Shown here in pieces: positions 12,401 through 25,322 of a DNA stretch of 64,000 nucleotides. This DNA is from Amia ocellicauda (taxonomy: Eukaryota; Chordata; Actinopteri; Amiiformes; Amiidae): positions 13,994,520 through 14,058,519 of the forward strand of contig NC_089868.1 in assembly GCF_036373705.1 (NCBI RefSeq). Direction: 5' to 3'. The position numbers and the translations under genes are program-made. Within the stretch, counting starts at the first letter, position 1, and every line of letters begins with the position of its first letter. Below the pieces are notes generated by a model that saw nothing but the letters and a program-made list of their open reading frames with translations, ran no database searches and had not been told where the DNA came from.

Positions 12401-15400
12401 CAATTCAATTTTTAATACTTGTGATTAAAATCATTAAAATGTCAGTCCTTAAAATCACTTAAAAAATTTTAAAATCTTTGTGATTTTAACAAGAACTAAA
12501 ACAATTAACTTTAAAAAAAAAAGCGTGCCCAAAACAACAAAACAAACGTGATAAAAGCAAAAACTGCCCACCAACAAAAAGGTCAAATACATTGAAAATA
12601 ACTGAAAATGCATTGAACAAAATAAAGAAACAATTAAAAAGGAAAAAATAAAAAACAAACAAAAAAGGTCCAATGCATTTTAAATTAAACCCAAAACGGT
12701 CAATGTATTTGACAACAAAATATAACAAAACTATACCAAAAACCCTAAACAATGTGATTTAAAAGCAACTAAATCTTTAAAAACAATTAAGATTCGTTTT
12801 TAAAATCTTTTTAAAAACAATCATCCGTAAAATCTTTAAAAGATCTTGGACTCGGGCTCCAGCAGGGGGAACTGACCGTCCCCGGAGGTCCAGTTAGTCC
12901 AGTTAAATCCCGAAACAGAAGCACTTAACTTGCTGATTTAAGTTTCAGCATGGGACCATCTGCTTTACTGAGTGAACTCTGTAGGCGTTGTCACCTCATG
13001 GTGTATTGATCTGAAGATGTAACGTTCAAAGTTGAATCACAAGAGTTTGTAAACTCATTGGAATTATTCTGCAGCTACTGTACTAGTATACAAGTATACT
13101 GTTTTTAATCCAATTAAAAAACGTCTAGGTGTCTAGGACTAATGGTAGTAAGTATCAAAATATTTAATACAATTCTTTATCTGTTGTCTCCGGTCTGACG
13201 AGACTCCCAATCTCATGACAGCTCCACAATCCTGGTGGTATTGTCTTTCCTCACTAATGTGCAACAGTGGATTCTAGTTCTAACTATTGTTTCTTAAGAT
13301 ATTGAATCCCTTTTTTTTTCTTCATTTTCTTTATTTCTTGAAGGAAAAGAGCAACAGTCTTCAGCGCCTGGAAAATTCTCTCAACAAAAAGCAGAAGGAT
13401 TTCCGTCTGAGACTCGAGAAGACCGAAAAAGTTCATGCCCAGCAAAATAAAGAACTGGAGGACCAAATTAAATTGGTATGGGTTGTATGTAAATATAATG
13501 TAACAATTATAAGTCACCCTACTGAGTAATATAATAATAGTAATAACTGTCAAACTAGTGCAGGGCGTGTACCTCAAGAAGCTGGCTGGCCAATAGAGGG
13601 AGCTAGTGAGACAACAGATAATAAGTGGGCAGCAAAGATAGGCCTTCTGTTTAGGTGCCATGTTCTCTCGGGGTGTTTGCATGTTAACCGTATGATACAT
13701 GTGATGTTGTTTTTGCTGCTATTGCCGGCAGCTGCAGCTTGCTGGGGAGCAGAAGCAGGCCCAGCTGAGGGAGCTGGACAAGAGCCTGGCGTCGGTGCTG
13801 CAGGACAGAGAGGAGGCCCAGCGCCACACGCACAGCCTGCAGGCCGCACTGGCACAGCTGCAGCAGGTATGGCACGGACCGGGCACCACTGCAGCCCCAG
13901 CTTCAGTCATTAGATCACAGTGCCTCACAATTATTGTCTTGGAGGACTCTTGTACCGAAGACTTGGCCTTGGATCCAGTCCTAACCTGTTCCTTGTAACT
14001 GGCAGGAGATGGAGGCGAAAACCAAGAGGAATGAAGAGGCTCTGAGGATGTTGAAAGAGCACACGGACGATTCTTCAGCTCAGGTCTGTTGCTTAGAACT
14101 GCTTTTAAACAGGATATCGACAGGCTCCTGCAGTAATAAGGGTCTCTGTGTGAATTCACTTGATGATAAAAAGCTGATTGACTGAAACTCCTTTCCCAAG
14201 ATTTTGTTCCAACAGGGAAACCGTTTTATCTTTATATTTCATTGGGACGTTTAGTTTGTGTGTTTATTTTAGGAATGTCTTGACACTAGATCATTCTATT
14301 CTATTCTATTCTATTTTTATCCTACTAATTCACACATTCCCACTGGGCATGTTTCTTACACATTATCGTTTTAATCTGAGCCTCTGAAAACATCCCGAGA
14401 TCTGTTAGATACCTTTGAGAACAGGTTTCCGTGCTGCACCTGCCCACAGACTGGCTAATAAGATAGTGAAGTTGTTTCTTTTGATCAGAGAGTTAAAGTC
14501 CCCCAGGTCACATGTGTTTTTGTAGGGCAGTCTGCTTCTGGAATATTCTGAAGCTGTGTTTACAACCAGAAGAACAATCGTGAGTGTCATATTTTTAGTC
14601 GTGTTTATTTTCTGAATCTCTGGACACAAATAGATCATGCGAAGACATTTCTGCTACATCTGTTTACAGTTTGAAGTCTCCTTAATCCGAGTCTCAGAAA
14701 ATGTATTGGCCCTTACCTCAGTATAGAGTATTGGCACTAGACGTTTTAACTTTCCCATCCTTGCACTTGCAGGTGAAGTGTCTTGAGACCGCACTAGCAA
14801 CGTGCAAGGAGGAAATAAGCCTCCTTCTGCAGCACATGGCGGAGAGCGAGGAGCAGTTCCAGAAACGGCTGGAGATGAAGTCCAAAGAGGTCATCGCTTT
14901 TAATAGAGAGATCTTAGACCTAGACATCTTTCCTGCTGAGAAAAGTAATTGTACGACCTGACCTTCATGGGAAGAAAATATTATTTCGTTTGCCGATTAT
15001 GCTGCCAGAGAAATGGTCTTCCGTAAACCTTTAACTAATGGTTAGAGTATGCATTAACAGAATGAGAGAAGTGAACAGTTGGCCAACAAGAAGTTTTCAA
15101 ACACACTGAAGACTGCAGAAAGGAGGAAAAAGAAGGGTGGAGTATCATCTTGTTGGGAGGGATGGGAACATAACCGTGTGGGGGGGGGTTACCCTGTGAC
15201 CTGTGGATGGCACACTGTGACACTTCTGTGTGCTGTGCAGGTGGAGGCCTTGCAGGTGGAGCTGAGGGCCCGTGTGTTGAGTCTGCAGGACAGCACCCAG
15301 CACAGCCAGCAGCTCCAGCACAGCCTGCAGCAGCAGCAGGGGATGCTCCAGCAGAGCACAGCCCGCGTGGCAGAGCTGGAGGACAGCCAGACCCGGCTCC

Positions 15401-18400
15401 AGACACAGGTACTGCCCCGCACATCTGGTCGCCGTTCAGACCTGTCTTTTTGTGGCTGTCCCCCTCAAGCTGTGAACCAGAGTGATTGGGGTGTCCCCTT
15501 TGTGTATTAAGAAGCCACAGCACAGGTTAACTCTGTGGTCTTAGCCTGGAAATGGTAACAGATGTCCTTCCTTGGTTAATGCTGATGCCAAGGTTGTTTC
15601 ATAAGGCTGAGTCCATTCAACACATTATTTACTATATTTTTCATTCAGGACCTGCTGTAAATCAGCTTTGCAGTTGCCAGTGGTTTAGTTATTATATGTT
15701 AATCACCTGTGACTTTAACCCACACCTTCTATGTAAATATATCATTTTTCATACTAGCATTCATTCACTGTTCCTTCACCCTTTTAGCACAGGTGTATCG
15801 GGTGTTTTGTGATGCATAGTTGTTCCATTCTGAGAAGTGTGTTTCAGGTTAATGCATATTGTCAACAGTACTGTCCTCTGTTTTACATCCATGCAAAACC
15901 TGTTTACTGAAACCTGAACTTGAATTCACTCCAGGGCATTTAAACAAATATTTTAACCTTGCCGTGCACTGAAAAATATATCCTAGCTATTTTAATTATA
16001 TCTGTTCATTGTAGCGTTGCGTAGGTGTGAAGGAAATTACTACCATCTAGTAAAAACATGCCTTTTTAAAGTACATTTTAAAAGTAGGTTGAATTATTAA
16101 TAATTTGTTTTACTGTTCTCTTTCCAGAGTAGTGAAAAGGCAAGAAGCCCGAAGTAAAATTGCTCCACAAGAATTTGTCCTTAATTTGTCCTTAACAAAG
16201 TGTGAGCAGTGATTGTGTTTATGAAAATAAGGCTGCTATTTAGCGTGCAGGTGAAAGCAATGAATCAAACCCTTGAAAGAGTCTTTCTGTGTGTTCCTGT
16301 TTCGCCGATGGCAGAGGGCTCGTGGAAGGACTTTATGAAAAGGTTCCCTTTAGAAACGGACTGTTCACTTTAACCTCAACACTTTTCATTTCATAATGGC
16401 CATAGAAGTTTTGTGATGATTGACCAGATTGCAGTAATGGAGTGTAGATTGTGTTAGGGCTAAAGCTAAATGAGGTGCAAACAACATAGTGCTGTTGGAT
16501 TGGCAATGGCTGCCACACAATGTAGGTCTTTGTCACAAATAGAGTAATCTCTTATCAGGAGTAATTTACAATGTTATTTTTGTAGCAGGAGAAGTAATGT
16601 CCTGCTTTCAAAGCTTACCAGGATAGGGTGGAAACCAATTCACCCACTGTCTGTAGCGGGTGACGGCAGCTGTCAGTGGCTGTTTATGTGCTGGTAAATA
16701 ATGAATCGCAGTAGGGGTACGGTCATGACTCTTTAAGCTGGTTATGGATGGGCCACTACCTTCTGTGGTCCTGATGTGGTGTCCTGTGCTGCAGTTGTCC
16801 ATCCTGGAGCAGCAGCTGGAGAAACAGAAGGCCGCTGCGGCCCAGGAGCTGCTGTCCCTGGAGGAGAAGCTGCGCGATGCCTGTGTGCAGAGCGAACACA
16901 AAGACCAACACGCAGCACAGCTGAACAACACTGTCACGTAAGACGCATGATGTTTAATCGTAGTACCACTTCCAAAAAGTGTCTATAGTTGCACTCGTTT
17001 TTCGTTTCTACTGTATGCTGTGTGTGTGTGTGAGGTGTGTATCGAGGTGAAGAGAAGTTTTTCACATTCCTAAGAATAGGAAAATCTTACCACATACTCT
17101 CTGCATATTCTAAATATGTGCTCAACTTGGATTTGGGTCTTGAACAGTTAATTCTGTGGATTTTAAGGACATTGAAGAGAATGACTTGACTGTTATTGTG
17201 CAGAACATTTCAGTTTAACTGGAAATCAGTGTGTTATGTAACTTATTTTATTTTGGTTTGTTCCTTCACACACACTGTGATCCTGACAAGAACTATGAGA
17301 TTCAAGACTATTCATGAACTATTTCAGCCTGAATGAGCACGAGGTGTTTCAACTTTAATTAAACTTATGAATTCAATTTACACTAATATTCTACTATATA
17401 TAACTTCTAGATATTTTATAATGAAACAATGGAAAAAAATGAACTTTTAGAAAGTGTTTTTTTCCAACTTAATCCACCTCTAAGGACCAAATTAAATCAA
17501 AGACTTCACCCATCTGCTAATAATAAACTAAAAACCTGTGCCCAGTGGCAGCTTGGTTTTTAACAGATTCTTCTTTCTTCTACTCGTAAATATGACCATT
17601 ATCAAGGACGTTTAAAGTTTGTGAATAGTGGGTAGGCCAGCCAGATCCATTCTAGTTAACAGTTCCTTTCTGGATCAGCAGTTTTGTGGTGGCAAATTTG
17701 AGGCAGACTAGACTAGAATATAAGAGCATACAGCTGATTATATTTGAGTGCTGTTCTGAAGTGCTGAAGTACAAAAAATTGTACTTCAAGATGACAGTAA
17801 CCCCACTTTGCTTATTGGAAGTACTAGATTCATTATGTAAAGTCTATATACACCTAAAGACACCCAAATGGTGTGTTTTTAGGGGTTAGAAACGAGGAAA
17901 CGGGTTGCATCTTTCCGTCTAGGAGTGGCAAGTAAATGGATGACTTCACTCAATGGCTCAGTGTCTGTTCCTAGGGACAGTATTTTATGGTAGGTAAGTG
18001 TCTACACCCATCATGCCTGGCATCTGGAATCCTAGAGATAGGTCCTATCACTGCTGACGCCTCCTGTTGGAAATGGTTTCTGCTAGACAGCTCTGCCCAT
18101 TGCTGGGACCCATCGACTGCACTGAGCGAGATGATGAGAAATGAGCTGAGTGTACATTAAGCTGTTCAGTCACTATGGGAGTCGCCAGCTGTGGAGTTAC
18201 TTAACACTTTATAATTAGCCGAAGGGCAAATTAAATTGATTATCAAAAGGAGTAGTCCTGTGTTTTCTTGGTCTTCAAGGAATACTGAGACATTCACAAC
18301 GGTATTAATGTACCGTGTCTAATCAAAGAGTTTTATAGCCATGTGCAGAAAGACAATATATGTGTAAAGACTTGCATAACATCAAAATGTCTTTATAGAC

Positions 18401-21400
18401 ATTACAGTTTGTGTTCCCAAGAATATAGCTCAGTACATTTGACTCCCTTTTATTGAAGATTACCACATTTTAAGTGTCATTTCTTACTCCCAAACATGGC
18501 TAAAGCAGAGATTTGTCATGATGTAACTGGGTATCCTGTTGCTTCAGCCACATTGCTGTGTTGGTTCAAACTGTTTAGCCGTCACTGCTGATTTTAGGTT
18601 GTTCTTTATCTTCTTTCCTTCAGAGGTTCAAATAATCTGGCTATATTACATTTAAACTGCAGATGTTGATGTTCCTTTACTGGGTTATGTAATGCAGTCT
18701 CTCAATTAGAAAGGGAAGTGTATCAATAGAGTGAGTATTTGCTAATTTGCTATGTAATCTGTGATGCTCAGTAAACACTGCCACACTTCAAACAAAAGCG
18801 GAACATGAAGAAGAAGCTCATGACAGCACAATAGATGTGCTTTAGACCACATGTCAACCACACCGCGGCATGTGTCAATGCAGGAGCTGTGTGATGTCAG
18901 TGCCCTTGTTGAGATTGACAGTAATGGCAGTTCCGTGTCTTTCTAAGGAGGATGGAACAGGCCTGTAGATTTAGTCAACATGTGAGATGGTGAGAGTGAT
19001 CTGCTCTGAACCATAGACGTGATGCCAGTGTTTAATCAGCCTGATCACAAGCTTTTAGTTAAAAAACGAATTACACCTGTTTTAACTCAGAATACACCCG
19101 GGCTGCTGCTGAAGAGACCGGAGGCAAAACATTGGCTTTGAGATAAATGTTGTGTTGGATTGGGCCTTTACTGAAGGCAAGCTAAAAATTCAGTTTGAAC
19201 GGAGCACACATTCCAGCTGTAAAGTTATCCAAAGCATTAATGGGAAAGTGAATTATTACAGTAAGGGATTTGACTGTAAAATGTACGAAAGAAGTGAAAT
19301 TCTGTTAAAAATGTCTTCAGCGCGTCCAGTGTCCATTTCAAATGTGTGTACTGTCAATGGAGTGAGCAATGTGAAAAACTGGTCATCCACTGAAATTACT
19401 GTAATTAGACGGAAAACGAAAACCTTCTGACAACACTCGTGCCCATTAACAATTGAAAGGCTTCAAACAGTATTTTATAGGTTTAAGACATCTTAATTAC
19501 ACAAATATTCTCTCTAATCAAGATGCATAATTTTTTGTTTTTGATTCATAGACTTCGGATTTTAGACTAACTCCTTATACTCAGTTTCCATGTGTCTCCA
19601 TCATTTTCAAATGGCCATCCTTATTCTTGTGCAGTTTGTTTTCTACTAGGGACAAAACAACAACCCAGGAATGTCCAACTAATTATTTTGATTGGTAGGT
19701 CAGTGTTTTCTGTCCCCACTTATTAGAATTTATGGCTTACTGATAAATAACTTAAGTTCATTATAAATATAACTGACTCTGTTTATATAACCTTGAGGAA
19801 CGTTCAGTATTTGTACTGAAATGGGATATAACACGGTCTTTTGTACCCAGGGGTGTAAAACAAATCCCTTGTAGATATTCATACATACTCTTTCAGTCCC
19901 TATGTCATATAAATCACCACATAAACTGAATGGATTAAGTTAGAATCACTAACTAATATGTTTTGAGAATCCCAACATTTAAAAGGAGTAAGATGGTAGG
20001 AGGTTCAGGATCACTTGACCATAGTGTTCTTGATCAAGAGCATATCTTACCACTTCATGTCATAGATTCTGCTCACAAGCTCAGGTAGCCTTCCTGGATC
20101 TCCCTCCCTCACACAAAGGCACAGCACTGTCCAGGATCACAGCCCTGTACATGCACACAGATGCCCGCTCACACTTTTACCCACAATCCTTGCTGCGGAA
20201 TCCTGGCAGCGGCTCATGACTCGGATATCTAATTCCATAATGAATACATGGATATTGAGTTTTTCAGCTGGGAGCCCATGTAGTTGACCATCTTTGCGGC
20301 GTGGATTGTGTATTATCTGTGGAGGGTTGTCTTGGCATGCCACAGCTCTGTGTAGACTCTGTGTAGACTTGCACACGGTTTTATTCAATATCTTTTTGAG
20401 GGCACATTGACTTATTTAGATCCACTAAATTGTTCTTCATACTTGTCAGCCTGAATAGGATCCTTTTATGTAACGTGGATAAACGCTACTATTCATACAC
20501 TGGCTCTGTGGGGCTCAGACACACTGGGATTAGTGCCTGCAGAGAATTAGCAATTCATAATTTCCTCTCTAAACTCCAAGTTTGAATGGACACGTCTTAT
20601 TCCACCTTGTGACCTGGGATAAGCAAAGACCACAGGCAGGTGTTCTCCGGAAAGACAGTCTGTACAATCCTTTGAATTAAAACTTCGGGGGTCGGGGGTC
20701 AGTCCTCCTCACAACCTTCAGACCAATCACCAGGTTGCAGAATACATCTTGTACTGTATTATCTTCTTAGAGGATCCACTTGTATTCTCCTTTATAACCT
20801 TTTTTAGTGTAAAATGTCACTGTTGCGTCAGTTGAAAAAGCGCTTTTTATTTTCACTGGGAGTGCTGCAGTTGGTCCAAATTTATATCTGTCAATGTGTA
20901 TATCAGTGTATTTTAATCTGCTCTGAAGTATTGCCACATATAGCATGGAGACAATGGCTTAAGACCTGTGAGCTATTTATGTTGAAGTCCTTTTCATCTC
21001 TTTTGCAGTTGCTCAGTGCAGGGCCTTGTTATGCGTTTCAAATTCCACTCATAGTTGAGCAAATTGTGTCACAACAGTGATATCTTTTAAACAAAACCCT
21101 TGTCCTCTGTTGTCTGTAAACTACATCAGAAATTTAACTGCAGGACATCTGTGGGCTTCAGAGGTTCCCTTCACAGTTGTGACATTGTGTGATGTGTTGT
21201 TTGGTCTAATTGCATTTGTGCAAAGCTGTGTATTCAAAGGGGTCAAGCTGCAGAGGAGCAACATTCAAACCCGTGATCCTTATTCCCCACAGGGAGTGCA
21301 AGGGGGAGCTGGAGGAACGCAACAACGAGCTGCTGGACATGGATTCGGCCCTGAAGGAGAGACAGTGGGAGCTGCAGCAAAGAGCCTCCCAGGTACAGTG

Positions 21401-24400
21401 CAGAAGACACTCCACACTGCATTCTGGGAAAATATGTCCCTCGGGCTTGGAAGAGAGAAACCTGTTTGTATTGTTAACCTTAAAGGGTAGGGTCCGAGAA
21501 AGGCACATGGGGCTCTTGGTGACTCTACTGCTGTATAGCAGGGGATATTCATCTAGCACCAGGAAGTGGTGTCACAACTCTGCACCAAACTGCAGCTTCA
21601 TGCCAGGTTGCTGGATTTAAAGCCGCACGTTTCTAAATGTTACAGGATGTGAATGATAAAAGGGGAAGCGCAGACTCTGTAGTGCCTCCACCACCTCTCA
21701 AAGGAACGCTTGGTTATATATGTACCCGTAGATATGCTGGTTTACATGTTCTAATGTGACCTTTTTTTTTTACAGCTCTTCCAGGCCACACAATCAAAGA
21801 TATTTATAGAACTGAACAGCTTGACAGGGGTATAAATATAAATGATGAATGCATAGAAATTGCAAACATACCCTCTCCTGCATAAATATTTAACACACTG
21901 TCTTGTGCTGAAGTCAGAAACATAGCTTTTTGACCCTTGTGCTTTCCGTAGCTGCTCTAATCCTCTCTGTGTGTGAACCCCTTCTTCTTCCCCAGCTCAG
22001 CCAGCTTGAAGTGACCGTCCGCGAGCACAAGACCGATATGGAGCAGAAGATCGTACGGCTAGAGGGGGCGCTGGAGAAGTCACAGCGGGATGTTGAGGAG
22101 CGAGATAAGAGAGTATGTTGTCTTTTTTTTTTTTTGCCAGTGTCTACATTTTTGTGGTTTCCCTTCCCTATCTTTTTTGTTCATCATTGAATGACTCATT
22201 CTCTCCAACTTCTTACTTTCTCCAAGACTTGAAAGACATGAAATGAGATTCACTGTAGAGGGAATGGTGTTCAAACATTATTGCAAATTCAGCTTGGCCG
22301 AGACACTACCTTGGCTTGATTCTTAATAACATTTGCCAATAAAAGCACAAGCACGATCTAATATAATCAGAAGAGGACATGAGTGACCTTTCAGCCCTCA
22401 CAGGGTATGACTAAGAGCTTCACAGACATGTTTGTAAATAGGGATTTCATTTATATATTTATTTTAGACTTTAGGGGATAGATCTTTCCCTTATAGAACT
22501 TTAGAATCCCCTAGCTGTCCCATGAAGCAGTTCAAAAAATATTCTCCATATCCATTTTGGTTTGAAAGCTTCCACTGTGGAAATATTAAAGGATTAGCCG
22601 TGATAGGATTTATGGTTTTGCTTAGCTGTTGAGAAGCCAATGTTTCCATAAAAATAATTACAGGCTACTCCATGGAAAATCAGTTTATTTGCAGTTGCTA
22701 GGACTGAAGCACAGAGGGAGCACAGCTGTCTTGAAGCAGTCTGGCTGAGAAAAGGCCTAATGATTGAATTGTAGCACTGAATCACTAAACAGTCGGTAAA
22801 CATGCACTGAAAATTAGTTTTATTCTCCATAGAAATGCAATCTTCTGAGGCTGGAGAAGGGGATGTTTGGGGGATGGTATAGGTTTGAATTAATATTTGG
22901 GATTCAAGGCCAAGCAAATCATTTAATTTCAATTCTTATTGTGGTTGTAAGGAGTTTCAGAAATTCTTGGCAGACAGCAGTCAAAGTTTTATACAAATAA
23001 AATACAGGTAACCCATATAATAGTGCTGAAAATGGCTGACTCTCTCTCCTGTTAGGACATGGTTAAGTTGGGCTCGTCTGTGAGGTGAAACCAACTGCCT
23101 ATAATCACTGTCTTTCTGACTTTGTAGCACAAACTCTCAAGTATAGACATGCCATCCTTATAATTCAGTGTGTCCGCCGACTCAGGTATTTGTATTAGTC
23201 TCCCCTGGCACTGATGTCTGTTTCCTACCTGTGCAGGTGCAGTTCCTGAGTGGGAGGCTGGAGCTGATGAAGACACAGCTGCAGGAAAAGGAGAACATTG
23301 AAAGGGTATGTCTGTGTCTGCACTTGGTCTAACTAGGGTGCCAGAAAATTCACGGATTTCATGGAAAACTTAAATTTGACTGCTTCCCATCGATTTAGTA
23401 TTTTTTATTTTGCTTAAAATAACCTTTTCCCATGTTTCACACTGCGTGTGGCAGTTTAATTTTTCATGGATGGTGTCAACGACGGATTTAGAAATACTGA
23501 TGAAACGTAAGCCAAACCCATAACTCACTGTGTTGTATGTCTTTGATCACTTGATCCGCTTCTCTTTCAATGCCAACTCCTCAAAAATGACTTTTTTGGT
23601 TCAGTTCAGCTCAACAGTACAGTGGGCACAGGGGAAGTATCACTTGGCAATTTGAAATTGGATATTAACCTGAACTGCAACCTAGTAGTCTATTTCTGTT
23701 CCTGAGTTAGTGATGCTGATGTGAAAGCTGCTCCGTACAGGCTGCAGGCGTGTGTCAGAATGAAGAGACTGCTGTGAAATTCCCACAGCCTTAAATATGA
23801 CTCGGTTATGGCCTTTTGAAAGATTTAAAAATGTAATATTATGAGTTTCCCATTCTGTATTTAATTGGACAGCCTAAATCATTGATATTTAGTAAAAAAA
23901 AGTTTGATTGACCTACTTGACTGTTATTTATGTTATTAATTCTTCCTATTGAGGTTATCTTTGTGCCATAGATTACCCTGATACCTGGTATGCACAATAC
24001 ATCACCATCCATTGTGGGAACAAGGCTTGAATTCTGTCTGCCACAATGTGTGTGATCTGCCACTGTACATGTTGTAATAAATAGATTTCAGTATGAGTCA
24101 AAACATGTAGGGTACAGATAGTATAATATGTGTCATTGTAGTTAAGATTTTAGAGGAACCATATTTTGTATTGCAAATTGTTTCCAGAACTAAAACTAAA
24201 GCAGAACTGAAAACCAACCGATTTTGGGATTTTCACCAAAGCTCCAGGGCTTTTATTCCCAATATAGGCCTCTGAAATTAAGTGTGGCTTGGAAAGTATT
24301 TTCTATGGATTCATTTATACAGAGCTGATTCACTGTTACACAGCTAACAAAGTACCCAAACATCACTGATACTTATTTTCCAACAATAGTTCTGTTTACT

Positions 24401-25287
24401 AAATGTTTATTATTGTTGCGTCATAAATTTGAGTAGTACCAAGAAAGCAGCTGAAATACCCAGATAAACAGATGTTATGAATAATTCTTTCTGTGTTGTT
24501 ATTATGATGATGTTGATGATTATTGGTGTTGTATCGCTGTGTTAGGAGGCCGTCTCTCAGGGCCAGCAGGTGAGGCTGGGCAGGGAGCAGCTGCAACGCT
24601 CTGTCCAGGAGCTGCAGGACACACGCAGACAGGTGGACCGGCTGACCCAAGACTTGGACCACAGCACCCAGCTCAACCATGACCAGGTATCCCACGTCAG
24701 TACAGCTAAAGGCCCTCCCTGGACAAAGCAGGTTACAACTCCTGATGCTTGCTTATACATAAGGCCTAGGTTTCCATGCGTTCACTTCCTGGCTCAATGT
24801 GAATTCTTCTCCCTAAACCAGGTGTAATTTTGTATTGTTTCATGATTCATTTAATCATAATAAACTAAATTGAATTCATAATAAAATGTTACAATGTCAT
24901 ATCTGTGGAAGGTGTCTATGTCTATCATTTTATAGCCGGATGCGGGCAGGTCACAAAATTAAAATGATCCTTCTCATTCTTAAAAAAAGGCCTGGACCAA
25001 ATCAAAACTGTCCCCTAACTCTGAAAGGCAAATTACAAACTTGTACCCACTTGCGGTTTAATTTATTGTCCGAAGCCACTTGCTACCACTTATAAACAAA
25101 AACACAATTACACGTTTGTAATTTGTGAATTGCGGGTAGGTTCAAGTTTTGATTCGGTCCCGGCCTAAATGTATTTGTGCTGGTGGCTCTAGTTCAATTG
25201 TTCACTGTACACTAGCTCAGTCTTTGTGAAGAACAGTCTTGTGCAGATGGGTTCACAGCAGGAAGCGATAAATAAACTTGTCTCTGC

Positions 25288-25322
<35 letters not shown>

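Noticed and set aside
12455-12752. Two overlapping Phe/Leu-rich minus-strand frames
   Set aside because: They are the translation of the T-rich body of the A-rich inserted segment, not transmembrane proteins.
13284-13700. 138-codon open frame on the minus strand
   Set aside because: It runs antisense through ccdc18 exon 13 and intron sequence; composition and hydrophobic runs come from T-rich intron DNA.
15035-15523. 162-codon minus-strand frame rich in Ala/Cys/Pro
   Set aside because: It is antisense to the CAG-rich coiled-coil exon 15241-15408; Gln codons read in reverse give this composition.
19152-19430. 92-codon frame in ccdc18 intron 18 as a possible missing exon
   Set aside because: It has no coiled-coil heptads, no similarity to the missing CCDC18 segment, and no fitting splice sites.
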